A DNA stretch of 64,000 nucleotides from an uncultured Acetatifactor sp. (GTDB lineage Bacteria > Bacillota > Clostridia > Lachnospirales > Lachnospiraceae), in assembly GCA_910586835.1 (NCBI GenBank), contig CAJUJU010000014.1:1-64000 (forward strand), in the 5' to 3' direction. The first letter of the stretch is position 1. The number at the start of each line of letters is the position of its first letter. Both the position numbers and the translations under genes were made by a program. Shown in pieces: positions 8,320 to 17,749 of the stretch. The notes under the pieces are model-generated. The model saw nothing but the letters and a program-made list of their open reading frames with translations. It was not told the origin of the DNA and did no database searches.

Positions 8320-10201
8320 AAAAATCAGCTGGCGCAGGGCCATCAGAATTAATATTCGTGCGGTCAGGCTTCTGGCTTCCAAAAATAAATGGATGTTTCC
8401 CTATGCGGTTGTGAAGGCGCTGTTGAATGTGGTTGCTTCCTATGCGGGGCTGGTCATCATGGCAAGGCTGATCGGTGAGCTGGCGGGAGAAAGACGGGTG
8501 GAAACACTGACGATGTGGGTACTTGTCTCAATCCTCACGGCGGCGGCCTTCGGAATCATCAACGGGGTAATGTATCATGCATATGCGGTCAAATCTTCAC
8601 TTTTCTGGGCCAACATGAAGAGGATCGAGGACGAAAAGTTCATGTCAATGGATTACTGTGATGTGGAAGATCAGAAGGTTCGGGATCTGCATGACCAGAT
8701 TGATCAAAACAGAAACTGGGGCGGCTGGGGATTCGCGAAAATCTATTGGGCTTTTGAAGGGATTGTATCGGATTTCTTTTCCGTCATCGGAGCCATTGCT
8801 CTGTCGGTGGGGCTGTTTATAAGGAAGGTTCCGCTGGGAAGCTCATTTACCTATTTGAACCATCCGCTGGTCATTCTGAGTTTTCTGGGGTTGATGATGC
8901 TGACCGCCGCCGTAGCGCCATGGATGAACACAAAGATGACAGAGAAGAATGCCTCCATAAGTGATGCTGCAAGACTGGGAAACAGATTGTTCTCGCACTT
9001 TGGGTATCTGTGGGACGATGCTGACAGCATGGTGGAGTACCGGATGTATCCACAGGCTAAGATAGCCAGTCATTATGTATGGAAGGAGAATACCTGGTTT
9101 GTAGGCGGGGTATGTGACAAACAGTACAAGGGCAGCTTTGGGCTCTGTCTGATAGGAAGAACCCTGGGCGATAAGCTGTTGATGAGCGTGATTTACCTGT
9201 TTGTCTGTCTGAAAGCCTGGGCAGGAGCCTTCGGCATCGGGGAGGTCACTCAGTATGTGGGGGCGGTAAGCAGACTGGCCTCCGGTTTTACGGGATTTAT
9301 GACCAAGGCAAATGAACTCAGGGTAAACGCGGGTTTTGTGGAAAAAATCTTTACCTTTTTGGATCTGCCAAACAATATGTACCAGGGCAGCCTGACCACG
9401 GAAAAGCGGCGGGATAGGAAGTACAATGTGGAGTTTCGAAACGTCAGCTTCCGGTATCCGAATTCTGAGAGCTGGGCGTTAAAAAATGTTTCGGTGCGCT
9501 TTGAGGTAGGAAACAGGCTGGCGGTGGTAGGTGAGAACGGCTCCGGCAAGTCTACCTTTATCAAACTGCTCTGCCGCCTTTACGACCCCCAGGAGGGAGA
9601 GATACTTCTGAACGGTGTAAACATCAAAAAATATCGATATGAGGAGTATACGGCGATTTTTTCGGTGGTCTTTCAGGATTTTTGTCTGTTATCCCATCAG
9701 CTGGGACAGAATGTGGCGGGCTCCTGCGACGTGGATGAGGCCAAGGCTGCGAAATGCCTTGAGGACGCCGGTTTCGGAGAACGTCTGGGGGAGCTTGACG
9801 ATGGTCTGAACACATGGATTTTTAAGGATTTTGACGAGGAAGGAATTCAGCTTTCCGGGGGTGAGCGTCAGAAGATTGCCATTGCCCGGGCGCTGTATAA
9901 GGATGCGCCATTCATTATTCTGGATGAGCCTACGGCGAGTCTGGATCCTGTTGCGGAAGCGGATATCTATCAGAAATTTGATGAAATCGTGGGGGATCGT
10001 ACGGCAATCTATATCAGTCACAGGTTGTCCAGCTGCAGATTCTGCGGGGAGATCCTGGTGTTTGAGGAGGGAAGCGTCATCCAGCGGGGAAATCATGAGG
10101 AGCTGATCGGTACAGAGGGGAAATATCGGGAGCTCTGGGAGGCTCAGGCGAAATACTACGAGAAGTCGAAGCAGTATGAAGAGGATAAGAAATACCTGTA
10201 A
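8303..10201 (+). CDS. ABC transporter, fused membrane and ATPase domains (second of pair)
   Basis: The 632-residue protein again combines a six-helix exporter membrane domain with an ATPase domain: Walker A GENGSGKST, signature LSGGERQKI, Walker B FIILDEP and FISHR-like YISHR. I chose ATG 8303, preceded by GGAAGGAG, which overlaps the upstream gene by 17 bases and implies translational coupling. It has a conventional signature, as does its partner, so neither ATPase site is obviously degenerate. Together the pair should be a heterodimeric exporter. No terminator is evident after it, and a fucosidase relic follows. Confidence 0.93.
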   Translation: MSTKSEKISWRRAIRINIRAVRLLASKNKWMFPYAVVKALLNVVASYAGLVIMARLIGELAGERRVETLTMWVLVSILTAAAFGIINGVMYHAYAVKSSLFWANMKRIEDEKFMSMDYCDVEDQKVRDLHDQIDQNRNWGGWGFAKIYWAFEGIVSDFFSVIGAIALSVGLFIRKVPLGSSFTYLNHPLVILSFLGLMMLTAAVAPWMNTKMTEKNASISDAARLGNRLFSHFGYLWDDADSMVEYRMYPQAKIASHYVWKENTWFVGGVCDKQYKGSFGLCLIGRTLGDKLLMSVIYLFVCLKAWAGAFGIGEVTQYVGAVSRLASGFTGFMTKANELRVNAGFVEKIFTFLDLPNNMYQGSLTTEKRRDRKYNVEFRNVSFRYPNSESWALKNVSVRFEVGNRLAVVGENGSGKSTFIKLLCRLYDPQEGEILLNGVNIKKYRYEEYTAIFSVVFQDFCLLSHQLGQNVAGSCDVDEAKAAKCLEDAGFGERLGELDDGLNTWIFKDFDEEGIQLSGGERQKIAIARALYKDAPFIILDEPTASLDPVAEADIYQKFDEIVGDRTAIYISHRLSSCRFCGEILVFEEGSVIQRGNHEELIGTEGKYRELWEAQAKYYEKSKQYEEDKKYL

Positions 10202-10238
10202 GGTACGCCGGAAAACATCCAGTGTGAAACAGCCTTAA

Positions 10239-10466
10239 GATCTGCGCTGCAGTCAGAGGGTTGAGAAATTTGAGATCCAGGTGTGGATTGACGGAAGGTT
10301 CTGTACCGTATACCGGGGAACGGTGGTGGGATATCAGCACATTGCGATTCTGGAGGAAGTGAAGACTGCAAAACTGCGGGTGAGGATCCTGGATGCAAGA
10401 GTGTCGCTGAATCTGGCCTTTTTTGGGGGTATATTAATGTGGGACGGATTCTGTCAGACAGCATAA
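10239..10466 (+). pseudogene. Relic of a GH29 alpha-L-fucosidase, C-terminal end
   Basis: In one frame this stretch reads SQRVEKFEIQVWIDGRF, then TVYRGTVVGYQHIAILEEV, then LRVRILDARV. This is the layout of the C-terminal beta-sandwich of GH29 fucosidases (gTtvGYkrI and the closing vRI.lDAR). An in-frame stop at 10236 and the lack of any catalytic domain upstream show it is a remnant of about 65 residues. The ABC exporter gene ends at 10201, so the rest of the fucosidase has been deleted. A living fucosidase of a different family (GH95) is encoded at 48755-51151. Confidence 0.65.
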
Positions 10467-10568
10467 AATGAGTAAACGGCGGCGCAGGCCATAAGCTGAT
10501 TTCTCTCGTATGGAAGGAAAAGGCGAAGGAACTGTGCGGGTCTGGGCTGTAAGTGAGGGGCAGTATAA

Positions 10569-11822
10569 ATGAAAAAACAGTTGAGGGGGATGCTTGGCGG
10601 AATTGCAGCCGCAGTTATCCTGGCTGCGGTAATCCTGGGCTTTTGGTATGTGGCGGCCCGCTCTATGCCGGCGATGCCGCAGCAATCTCCACAGGGAAAG
10701 GGAGCAGAAGAACCCGCCGGAAGTGACACGTTGCCGCTGAAGGAAGGCTCCTGCCGGGAACCGTATGACCCAGGGCAGGAAATGCAGAGCACTGCGCAGG
10801 AGCCGGACGACAGCCGGGATGATTCCTGGAGTGAACCGACGGAATCCTTTGACTTTACCCTGTGCTTTGCAGGGGATATCAATCTGGACGAAAACTGGGA
10901 TACGACGCTGTTTCTGGAGGAACAGCCGGAAGGCATCTACGATTGCATTTCTGCGGAGCTGGTGGAGGCGATGCAGGCGGCGGACGTCATGTGTCTGAAC
11001 AATGAGTTTACCTACAGCACAGGCGGTTCCCCTCTGCCCGGGAAGGCTTACACCTTTCGGGCGGATCCGGAGCGGGTGGAGGTGCTGCGGCAGCTGGGGG
11101 TAGATGTGGTGACCCTGGCAAATAACCATGTGTATGATTATGGGAAGGAAGCTCTGCTGGATACCTTTGCGGTGCTGGAGCAGGCAGGCGTGCCGTATTT
11201 TGGGGCAGGGCGAACGCTGGAGGACGCCATGGCTCCGCTGTATCTGGAGGTGGAGGGTAAGACCATAGCGCTGGTGGCGGCTTCCAGGGCGGAGAAAAAC
11301 AAGATGACCCCTCAGGCCACGGACACAGAGCCGGGAATCCTGCGCTGCTATGATACGGAGTTGTTTTTGCGAGCCATTCGGGAAGGAAAGGCAAACGCGG
11401 ATTTCTGCATTGCTTTTGTGCACTGGGGAACGGAATACAGCTTTGAACTGGAGCAGGTACAGAAGGACACGGGAAGGGAGTATCTGGACGCGGGAGCCGA
11501 TGCGGTCATTGGGGCGCATTCCCATTGTCTTCAGGGGATGGAATTTTATGACGGAAAACCCATTATTTACAGTCTGGGAAATTACTGGTTTAACAAAAAG
11601 ACGCTGGATACCATGCTGCTGCAGCTTCATTTTTTCGGGGATGACGCAGGGACGGAGCTTACGGTGCAGGTGATTCCGGCGGTGCAGTCCGGATGCCGGA
11701 CGGTTTATGCCGCTGAGGAGACGGAGCAGAGAAGAATCTTTGAGTTCCTGGAGAGCATATCGGTCAACGTGGAAATTGGGGAAGACGGGACCGTCACGGA
11801 GCGCCATGACCAGGGGCCATGA
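10569..11822 (+). CDS. CapA-family (poly-gamma-glutamate synthesis type) metallophosphatase-like protein
   Basis: The product has 417 residues. An N-terminal hydrophobic segment (about 8-30) anchors or exports it. A Pro/Glu-rich linker follows, then the CapA fold from about residue 95. Visible motifs are FAGDINLDENWD, LNNEFTYS, TLANNHVYDYG, FVHWGTEY, IGAHSHCLQG and IIYSLGNYWF, which together supply the metal-binding Asp, Asn and His residues of the calcineurin-like fold. Family members are tied to capsule or poly-gamma-glutamate assembly, but most gut homologues have no proven role. No capBC genes are near, so a polymer-related function is only inferred. The start follows GAGGGGCAGTATAA. Confidence 0.9.
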   Translation: MKKQLRGMLGGIAAAVILAAVILGFWYVAARSMPAMPQQSPQGKGAEEPAGSDTLPLKEGSCREPYDPGQEMQSTAQEPDDSRDDSWSEPTESFDFTLCFAGDINLDENWDTTLFLEEQPEGIYDCISAELVEAMQAADVMCLNNEFTYSTGGSPLPGKAYTFRADPERVEVLRQLGVDVVTLANNHVYDYGKEALLDTFAVLEQAGVPYFGAGRTLEDAMAPLYLEVEGKTIALVAASRAEKNKMTPQATDTEPGILRCYDTELFLRAIREGKANADFCIAFVHWGTEYSFELEQVQKDTGREYLDAGADAVIGAHSHCLQGMEFYDGKPIIYSLGNYWFNKKTLDTMLLQLHFFGDDAGTELTVQVIPAVQSGCRTVYAAEETEQRRIFEFLESISVNVEIGEDGTVTERHDQGP

Positions 11823-12032
11823 CAGGGGTGCAGTGATGGAAGGCGTTGCTTCCGCGCCGGGCCGGCCGGTACAGTTCTGCTGTTGTGCCTGTCTGCCATG
11901 GAGAAATTGACAGATGAATTTTTGGATACAAATAAGTTGTCAGAAAATTTATAAGGAATATAAATAATTTGCTGTTAATAATTCCCGGATTCTGCCGATA
12001 TAATAATCAAAGAACCAAAGGTCACTGTTGAA

Positions 12033-12305
12033 ATGTGCAGCCAGGGAGGGATTAACGCAGCAAAAGGATTTTATGATTTCAAGGTGTATCCGGTTCAGGT
12101 AGTTTCCAGGATGGCGGGAATGAAGAGTGAGAACGGCGGTTCCGGGCGGCGGCAGCAGGAATCCTCCGGATCGTCGGCTTTTACGGAGATTCTGAAAAAG
12201 GCCATTGCAGACGACCAGCCCATGGATTGTTACGTTGTCACCTACAATGTAAACAAGGAGCTGCAGACATATCACTATCGGCCTACCAGGGAATATACTT
12301 TTTAA
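12033..12305 (+). CDS. Small conserved protein of unknown function
   Basis: The frame encodes 90 residues, with a Ser/Gly-rich middle (GGSGRRQQESSGSS) and an ordered C-terminus DCYVVTYNVNKELQTYHY. No signal peptide or membrane helix is visible. I think I have seen similar short proteins in Lachnospiraceae, but I cannot name a family. The start is uncertain. ATG 12033 lacks a clear ribosome binding site, while GGGAGGGA at 12043-12050 sits just inside the frame without a standard start codon at the right distance. A TATAAT at 11999-12004 may be its -10 element. A terminator follows directly. Confidence 0.6.
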   Translation: MCSQGGINAAKGFYDFKVYPVQVVSRMAGMKSENGGSGRRQQESSGSSAFTEILKKAIADDQPMDCYVVTYNVNKELQTYHYRPTREYTF

Positions 12306-12314
12306 TCGGAGGAG

Positions 12315-12352
12315 GAACACACTTCAGCGATTGCGGGAGTGTGTTTTTTTGT
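12315..12352 (+). terminator. Rho-independent terminator
   Basis: AACACACTTC and GGAGTGTGTT pair around a short loop and run into seven T residues. It closes the small gene ending at 12305. Confidence 0.8.
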
Positions 12353-12446
12353 TGTTCAGGAAATTTCGTCCCTGCAATTTTTTAATTGAACTCGGACAGT
12401 CTCCTGTGGATTGTCGGATTTCGTACAGTAACGGAATTTTTGTTGA

Positions 12447-12475
12447 TTGACCATGGGCACCTGGGTTGCTATACC
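12447..12475 (+). promoter_or_regulatory. Predicted sigma-A promoter of the SGNH hydrolase gene
   Basis: TTGACC (12447-12452) and TATACC (12470-12475) are separated by 17 bases, 48 bases upstream of the hydrolase start. Confidence 0.5.
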
Positions 12476-12522
12476 GAAATCCACATATTGTATTTTATTC
12501 TTACAAAGGAGAAGCATTTTAT

Positions 12523-13263
12523 ATGAAAACATGGAAAAAAATACTGCTCGCACTTTTCATTGTTCTTTTCGCTATTCTTCTGTTGGCGGCCGGCGGATTT
12601 GTCTGGATGTATTTTAACGGTCTGTCCGGAATTATGCCGGGAGGAGAGCCGGAGGAGGGACAGGTGCGCGTGGCCTGTGTCGGAGACAGCATAACCTATG
12701 GACATGGAGTAGGAAACTGGCCGAAAAATAATTATCCTGCCGTTTTGTCCGTTCTTTTGGGGGAGGATTATCATGTGGGAAATTTTGGGCTTCACGGCAG
12801 GGCGTTGCAATCGGATTCGGATCAGCCTTACACTGCTACCGAGCGCTATGAAAAGAGCCTGGAATACGACTGCGATATTCTGGTTTTCATGATGGGGTCA
12901 AATGATTCAAAACCGGAAAACTGGAAGGGCGCGGATCGCTTTGAGGCCGAGCTGCGAAAGCTTCTGAACAGTTATATAGATCAAAACGACGGTCTGAAAT
13001 TGTATTTGTGCACTCCCGCCACAGCCTTTTTTACCGACGGGAAAGAGGGAACATGCACCAACTTTGACATTCAGCCGGAAGTGGTTGGCGAGATTGCGGA
13101 TATTGTCCGCGAAACCGCTGAGGAATATGACTGCGGGCTGATCGACATTCATGCGCTGACCGGAGAGCATCCGGAATGGTTTGAAAAGGACGGCGTGCAT
13201 CCGGATAAAAATGGCGCCCGGGCCATTGCACAGAAGGTGTCGGAAGAGATTGCGGCAGAGTAA
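12523..13263 (+). CDS. SGNH/GDSL-family hydrolase, membrane-anchored
   Basis: The 246-residue protein begins with a lysine-rich tip and one hydrophobic segment (about 5-30), so the enzyme sits outside the membrane. SGNH block I is VACVGDSITYGHG with the nucleophile Ser. Block III is VFMMGSNDSKP, and block V is DGVHPDKNG with the catalytic Asp and His. Known members remove acetyl or acyl groups from sugars, or act as lysophospholipases or esterases; the substrate here is unknown. I chose ATG 12523 because AAAGGAGAAG lies at correct spacing. The gene converges with the tetR-like gene, with one base between their stop codons. Confidence 0.9.
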   Translation: MKTWKKILLALFIVLFAILLLAAGGFVWMYFNGLSGIMPGGEPEEGQVRVACVGDSITYGHGVGNWPKNNYPAVLSVLLGEDYHVGNFGLHGRALQSDSDQPYTATERYEKSLEYDCDILVFMMGSNDSKPENWKGADRFEAELRKLLNSYIDQNDGLKLYLCTPATAFFTDGKEGTCTNFDIQPEVVGEIADIVRETAEEYDCGLIDIHALTGEHPEWFEKDGVHPDKNGARAIAQKVSEEIAAE

Positions 13264-13264
13264 A

Positions 13265-13828
13265 TCAGGTGGTTTCAAGTATCTTTTGAAGCATGCGGGC
13301 CGCGAGTTCAGTCAGCTCGTTCAGCGAAACGGGAATACTGCCCGCAAACCATTGCCGATACAGGCTGGTGAGACCTCCGGCACAGAAGTGCAGCGTCAGC
13401 ACATACTGCTCATGATTGCCGAAGCCGAGCTCCTTTTCACGCTGGATCATATATTCCAGCATTGTTTCCATAAGCCTTTCCTGCATCAGCGAGGAGGCGC
13501 TGGAATTCATGATTTTCTGATAGAAGGTTATGTCTTCCTCCAGAATCATCTGAATGCGCTGCAAAAGCGCAAGGGGGTAGTCAGAACGAGGATTCGGATG
13601 CTCGAATACATTGTCGCGGATGTGCAGAAACGTTTTGTCAATCAAATGCTGTATGACATCCGAAATATCCATGTAGTGGGCGTAGAATGTTCCTCTGTTG
13701 ATTCCTGCGCGGCGCACCACGTCTGTGACGGTGATCTTGTCCAGCGGTTTTTCCTGCAGCAGATCGGCCAGCGCTGCATTAATTAACTGTTTGGAGCGGA
13801 TCGAGCTCCGGTATTCTGCCTTCGCCAT
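13265..13828 (-). CDS. TetR/AcrR-family transcriptional regulator
   Basis: The product has 187 residues. Residues 8-55 are a TetR helix-turn-helix: SKQLINAALADLLQEKPLDKITVTDVVRRAGINRGTFYAHY. The rest is a helical ligand-binding domain without close resemblance to a ligand class I can name. The gene is divergent from the MMPL transporter gene, with 188 bases between starts. In this arrangement the regulator usually represses the transporter and itself until a transported compound binds. Confidence 0.92.
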   Translation of the reverse strand: MAKAEYRSSIRSKQLINAALADLLQEKPLDKITVTDVVRRAGINRGTFYAHYMDISDVIQHLIDKTFLHIRDNVFEHPNPRSDYPLALLQRIQMILEEDITFYQKIMNSSASSLMQERLMETMLEYMIQREKELGFGNHEQYVLTLHFCAGGLTSLYRQWFAGSIPVSLNELTELAARMLQKILETT

Positions 13829-13908
13829 ATTTTTCTCCTTAATGATTTTCCTGAAAAGTGTATAAAATATGAGATCTGTGTAATATCGGCAAGAAACGGA
13901 TTTGCCGA

Positions 13909-13937
13909 TTGCAGAAGGTGTTGATGATTGTTATATT
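13909..13937 (+). promoter_or_regulatory. Predicted promoter of the MMPL transporter operon
   Basis: TTGCAG (13909-13914) and TATATT (13932-13937) are spaced by 17 bases in the gap between the divergent tetR-like and MMPL genes. I did not find a clear TetR palindrome, so the operator position is unknown. Confidence 0.5.
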
Positions 13938-14016
13938 GTAGCAAAAATAAATCAATAGTTGTCCGATTTTGGAGGGAAGGAAACGGGATGGACAAAAAAA
14001 GGGAGAAAGTAAACTT

Positions 14017-16434
14017 ATGTATAGGCTTGCAGCATTTATTGTGGAAAAGCGATATCTGTTTTTTCTGCTGTATGTGTTTGCCATTCTTTTTTGCCTTTTT
14101 TCTATGAATTGGGTAATGGTGGAAAACGATGTGACCACATATCTGCCCGGTGATACAGAGACACGGCAGGGGCTTACGGTCATGAACGAGAATTTTGTGA
14201 CATTTGCGTCGGCCAGGGTTATGGTTTCCAATGTAACATTCGGGACTGCGGAGGAAATAAGTGGTGTGATAGAGGGGATTCCGGGTGTGGATCGGGTGGA
14301 ATTTGACAGTTCGGGGGAGCATTATAAGGATGCGGCAGCCCTTTATGACGTAAGCTTTACGGGAGAGACGGCAGACAAGGAAAGTATTGAGGCGGTAGAA
14401 GAGATCAGGGAGAAGCTGTCGGCTTACGATCTTTATATCGATACGCTTGTGGGATATGATGAAAACGCACTTTTGAGACAGGAGATGAACACGATTCTCG
14501 CTGTTGGAGTGGTGATCATCATCGTGGTGCTTGTTCTTACTTCTCGTGCCTATGCGGAGGTTCCGGTACTGATGATTACTTTCGGGGTTGCGGCGCTTCT
14601 GAATATGGGCACCAATTTCCTGTGCGGAAAAATCAGCTTTATCTCCGATTCCATTGCTTCCGTGCTGCAGCTTGCATTGGCAATTGACTATGCCATTATA
14701 CTCTGCCACCGGTTTTCTGACGAGCATGAAACCAGACCTGTCCGGGAGGCGTGTGTCCATGCGCTGGCGAAGGCGATTCCGGAAATCAGTGCGTCTTCGG
14801 CTACTACCATAAGCGGACTGGCCGCACTTTCCTTCATGAAATTTGGCATTGGGATGGATATGGCGGTGGTGCTTATCAAGGCAATTTTATTCAGCCTGCT
14901 TACGGTATTTACGCTTATGCCGGGGCTTCTGGTTGCGTTTTGTCCGCTGATTGACCGAACGCGGCACAGGAGGCTTTTGCCGGATATTACGCTTGTGGGA
15001 AAATTTGCGGTAAAAGGCAGATTTATCATACCGCTGCTTTTTGCGGTTGTTCTTGCGGGAGCGTTTTTTCTTTCAAGTCAGTGTCCTTATTGCTACGGGT
15101 ATAACGATCTTAGGACGGCTAAAATGACAGAAAGGCAAAATGATTATTTCAAAATTAAGGAAACCTTTGGCGTGGGCAATATGCTTGCGTTAGTCGTTCC
15201 GGCCGGCAGCTATGAATCGGAGAGAGCAGTTCTGCGAGAACTGGAGACAAGGCCGGAGGTGAAAAAGGCAATGGGGTTGGCCAATACTGAGGCGACGGAG
15301 GGAATCATGCTCACGGACGCGCTTACCCCACGGGAATTGAGCGAACTTGGAGGAATGGATTATGAGGTGACGCAGGCGGTATATGGAGCGTATGCGGTTG
15401 CGAACGACCAGTACGGGCAGATTCTCGGCGGCCTGGAGGGATATCGGATTCCGCTGTTTGATCTGTTGCTGTATCTGAAGGATAATATGGAAGACTATCA
15501 CATTGTGCTGGAGGCACAGGAACAGGAGGAAATCGACGGTCTGTTCGCACAGCTTGAGAGCGCAGTGCTTCAGCTGCGGGGGCAGCGCTACAGCCGTATG
15601 GTTGTCTATTTGAACCTCCCGGAGGAAGGAGAGGAAACCTTTGCGTTTCTGGAGGAGATCCGCAGGATTCTCGGAGGATACTACGGGGAAGATTACTATG
15701 TGATCGGCAATTCGACCAGTTCCCGGGATTTGTCGTCGGCGTTTGTCACGGATAATCTGCGAATCAGTGTTCTTTCGGCGCTGTTTGTCATTGTGGTGCT
15801 GTTGTTTACTTTTCAGTCTGCTGCGCTCCCGGTGCTGCTGATCTCGGTTATTCAGGGAAGCATCTGGATCAATTTTTCTTTTCCGGCGGTGACGGGGCAG
15901 CCCCTGTATTTTTTGGGATATTTGATTGTCAATGCCATTCAGATGGGAGCAAACATTGACTATGCCATAGTCATATCCAGCCATTATCAGGAGAAGCGCG
16001 TCCTGATGCCGTCCAGGCAGGCCATTGTGGAAGCGCTGAACGCTTCCTTTCCCACTGTGTTTACCTCGGGAGGAATCATGGTTGCGTCCGGTTTGCTGAT
16101 TGGGAATCTGTCCGCGCAGCCGGTGGTATCCATCATGGGTGTCTGTCTGGGAAGGGGCACCATTATCAGCATCTTTCTTGTGCTGTGTGTTTTGCCGGCC
16201 ATCCTTGTTCTGGGGGATACCGTCATAGAACGAACCGGTTTCCGCCTGCGGGGGATTGATCTGAACGTGCAGACCGCGGAGGGCACATTGCATGTGCATG
16301 GACATGTGCGTGGACATGTGTCCGGGATAATAGACGCTGAGGTCAGCGGACTGGTACACGGGAAAATCAATGCCGCCGTCTCCACTGACGGAGAAATCAG
16401 GGAAGCCGGGAAAGGAGAGGATGAGGATGCTTAA
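14017..16434 (+). CDS. MMPL/RND-family membrane transporter
   Basis: The 805-residue protein has two homologous halves. Each has one helix, an extracellular domain and five further helices, giving 12 membrane segments. The intramembrane motif AIDYAIILCHRF in the first half recurs as NIDYAIVISSHY in the second, as in MmpL proteins, where the Asp-Tyr pairs relay protons. The C-terminus adds a hydrophilic tail with a His/Val/Gly repeat (VHGHVRGHVSG). GGGAGAAAG precedes ATG 14017. Members export lipids, surface polymers or drugs. The next gene overlaps by 8 bases and encodes a surface-type GLUG protein, so a role in cell-envelope assembly is a fair inference. Confidence 0.92.
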   Translation: MYRLAAFIVEKRYLFFLLYVFAILFCLFSMNWVMVENDVTTYLPGDTETRQGLTVMNENFVTFASARVMVSNVTFGTAEEISGVIEGIPGVDRVEFDSSGEHYKDAAALYDVSFTGETADKESIEAVEEIREKLSAYDLYIDTLVGYDENALLRQEMNTILAVGVVIIIVVLVLTSRAYAEVPVLMITFGVAALLNMGTNFLCGKISFISDSIASVLQLALAIDYAIILCHRFSDEHETRPVREACVHALAKAIPEISASSATTISGLAALSFMKFGIGMDMAVVLIKAILFSLLTVFTLMPGLLVAFCPLIDRTRHRRLLPDITLVGKFAVKGRFIIPLLFAVVLAGAFFLSSQCPYCYGYNDLRTAKMTERQNDYFKIKETFGVGNMLALVVPAGSYESERAVLRELETRPEVKKAMGLANTEATEGIMLTDALTPRELSELGGMDYEVTQAVYGAYAVANDQYGQILGGLEGYRIPLFDLLLYLKDNMEDYHIVLEAQEQEEIDGLFAQLESAVLQLRGQRYSRMVVYLNLPEEGEETFAFLEEIRRILGGYYGEDYYVIGNSTSSRDLSSAFVTDNLRISVLSALFVIVVLLFTFQSAALPVLLISVIQGSIWINFSFPAVTGQPLYFLGYLIVNAIQMGANIDYAIVISSHYQEKRVLMPSRQAIVEALNASFPTVFTSGGIMVASGLLIGNLSAQPVVSIMGVCLGRGTIISIFLVLCVLPAILVLGDTVIERTGFRLRGIDLNVQTAEGTLHVHGHVRGHVSGIIDAEVSGLVHGKINAAVSTDGEIREAGKGEDEDA

Positions 16435-17749
16435 GCGAATTAAACAGGCTGTGGGTTTGCTGTTTTTTTGCTGTGCGTTGTATTTGTCCGGTATTGCCGC
16501 CTGCGCGCAGGAAATGCCGCAGGCCGGGACAGACGTGAGGGAAGAGCTTCGCATCCGCACGGCAGAGGAATTTCTGACGTTTGCCGATGCCTGTCGTCTG
16601 GACAGTTACAGCCAGGGGTTATCCGTGGTGCTTGAGGGGGATATTGACCTTGCGGGGACGGGGTTTGCCGGCATTCCGATTTTTTGCGGGACGCTTGAGG
16701 GGGGCGGGCATATTGTTTCGGGCCTGTCTCTGGATGCCGACGGCTCCGTGCAGGGGCTGTTCCGATATCTTACGGAGACCGCCGTCGTGCGGAACCTGAC
16801 GGTACAGGGCCGGGTAACGCCCCAGGGAAGCCGGGCCGGGGCCGGAGGTATTGCGGGAGAAAACGCCGGCAGGATTGAGGGCTGCAGCTTTTCGGGATAC
16901 GTTTCCGGCGGTGACGCGGTGGGTGGAATCGCGGGACGTAATATGCTGACCGGTGTGGTGGAGAACTGCGGCGCTGACGGGCGGATCGCGGGCAAACATA
17001 CCGTGGGCGGTATTGCGGGTGAAAATGCCGGCGTTTTACGCGACTGTGTCAATCTGGCTCAGATCAATACCAATGCGCAGGAAAATACGGTGAAGGTTTC
17101 GGATATTACGGTGGATGCCCTGATTCATTCCGAGTCGGCAAACGTGGCGACAGATGTGGGGGGAGTGGCTGGAATCAGCAGCGGTGTAATACGCGGCTGT
17201 GAAAACCGGGGCGATGTGGGCTATGTGCACATGGGTTACAACATCGGCGGAATCGCCGGGACGCAGGCGGGATATATTGTCGATTGCCGGAATCAGGGCA
17301 GCATCAGAGGCAGGAAGGAAGTAGGCGGTATCGTCGGGCAGATGGAACCTGCCATTGAGATTGTGTACAGCGCCGATACACTGCAGATTCTGCAGGGTCA
17401 GGTAAATACGCTCTCGGCCCTCACGGATCGCGCATCCGCGAACGTTCAGAACAGTACGGACGGAATCAACAAGGAGTTGGCGGCGCTGCGGGATCAGGTG
17501 GAGAGCGTGAAGGGCGCCTTGAAGATCATTACGCCGGGATATCCCCCTGATTTGTCTCAAATGCCGAATCGGGACAGCTATCTTGCCGCGGTAAATCAGC
17601 TGAACAAGGGTCTGGGGGATATGGAAGGTGCGGTAAACAGGATCTTTGCGGCGACTCAAAGCACGGCGCAGACGCTGTCCTCGGATCTGCGCGCAGTCAC
17701 CGATCAGGTGAACGTCATAAACAGGACGAAAGAGGAATTGCTATCCTGA
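16427..17749 (+). CDS. GLUG-motif secreted protein, probably shortened by an internal deletion
   Basis: The 440-residue product has a signal sequence (about 1-28). The end of it, IAAC, also fits a lipobox. Residues about 40-290 contain repeated Gly-rich GLUG-type units such as GGIAGENAG, VGGIAGRN, VGGIAGENAG and IGGIAGTQAG, which form a right-handed beta-solenoid. A predicted coiled-coil tail follows (about 320-440). The frame ends abruptly in RTKEELLS. Downstream, in another frame, lies a membrane anchor plus basic tail (17749-17871), so the original protein was almost certainly longer. ATG 16427 is preferred over 16421 because of spacing from GGAG. It overlaps the transporter gene by 8 bases and is co-transcribed with it. 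Confidence 0.82.
   Translation: MLKRIKQAVGLLFFCCALYLSGIAACAQEMPQAGTDVREELRIRTAEEFLTFADACRLDSYSQGLSVVLEGDIDLAGTGFAGIPIFCGTLEGGGHIVSGLSLDADGSVQGLFRYLTETAVVRNLTVQGRVTPQGSRAGAGGIAGENAGRIEGCSFSGYVSGGDAVGGIAGRNMLTGVVENCGADGRIAGKHTVGGIAGENAGVLRDCVNLAQINTNAQENTVKVSDITVDALIHSESANVATDVGGVAGISSGVIRGCENRGDVGYVHMGYNIGGIAGTQAGYIVDCRNQGSIRGRKEVGGIVGQMEPAIEIVYSADTLQILQGQVNTLSALTDRASANVQNSTDGINKELAALRDQVESVKGALKIITPGYPPDLSQMPNRDSYLAAVNQLNKGLGDMEGAVNRIFAATQSTAQTLSSDLRAVTDQVNVINRTKEELLS

Noticed and set aside
11836..11910. A 24-codon frame with a run of cysteines after the CapA-like gene.
   Set aside because: It is short, has no good ribosome binding site, and I have no independent support that it is translated.
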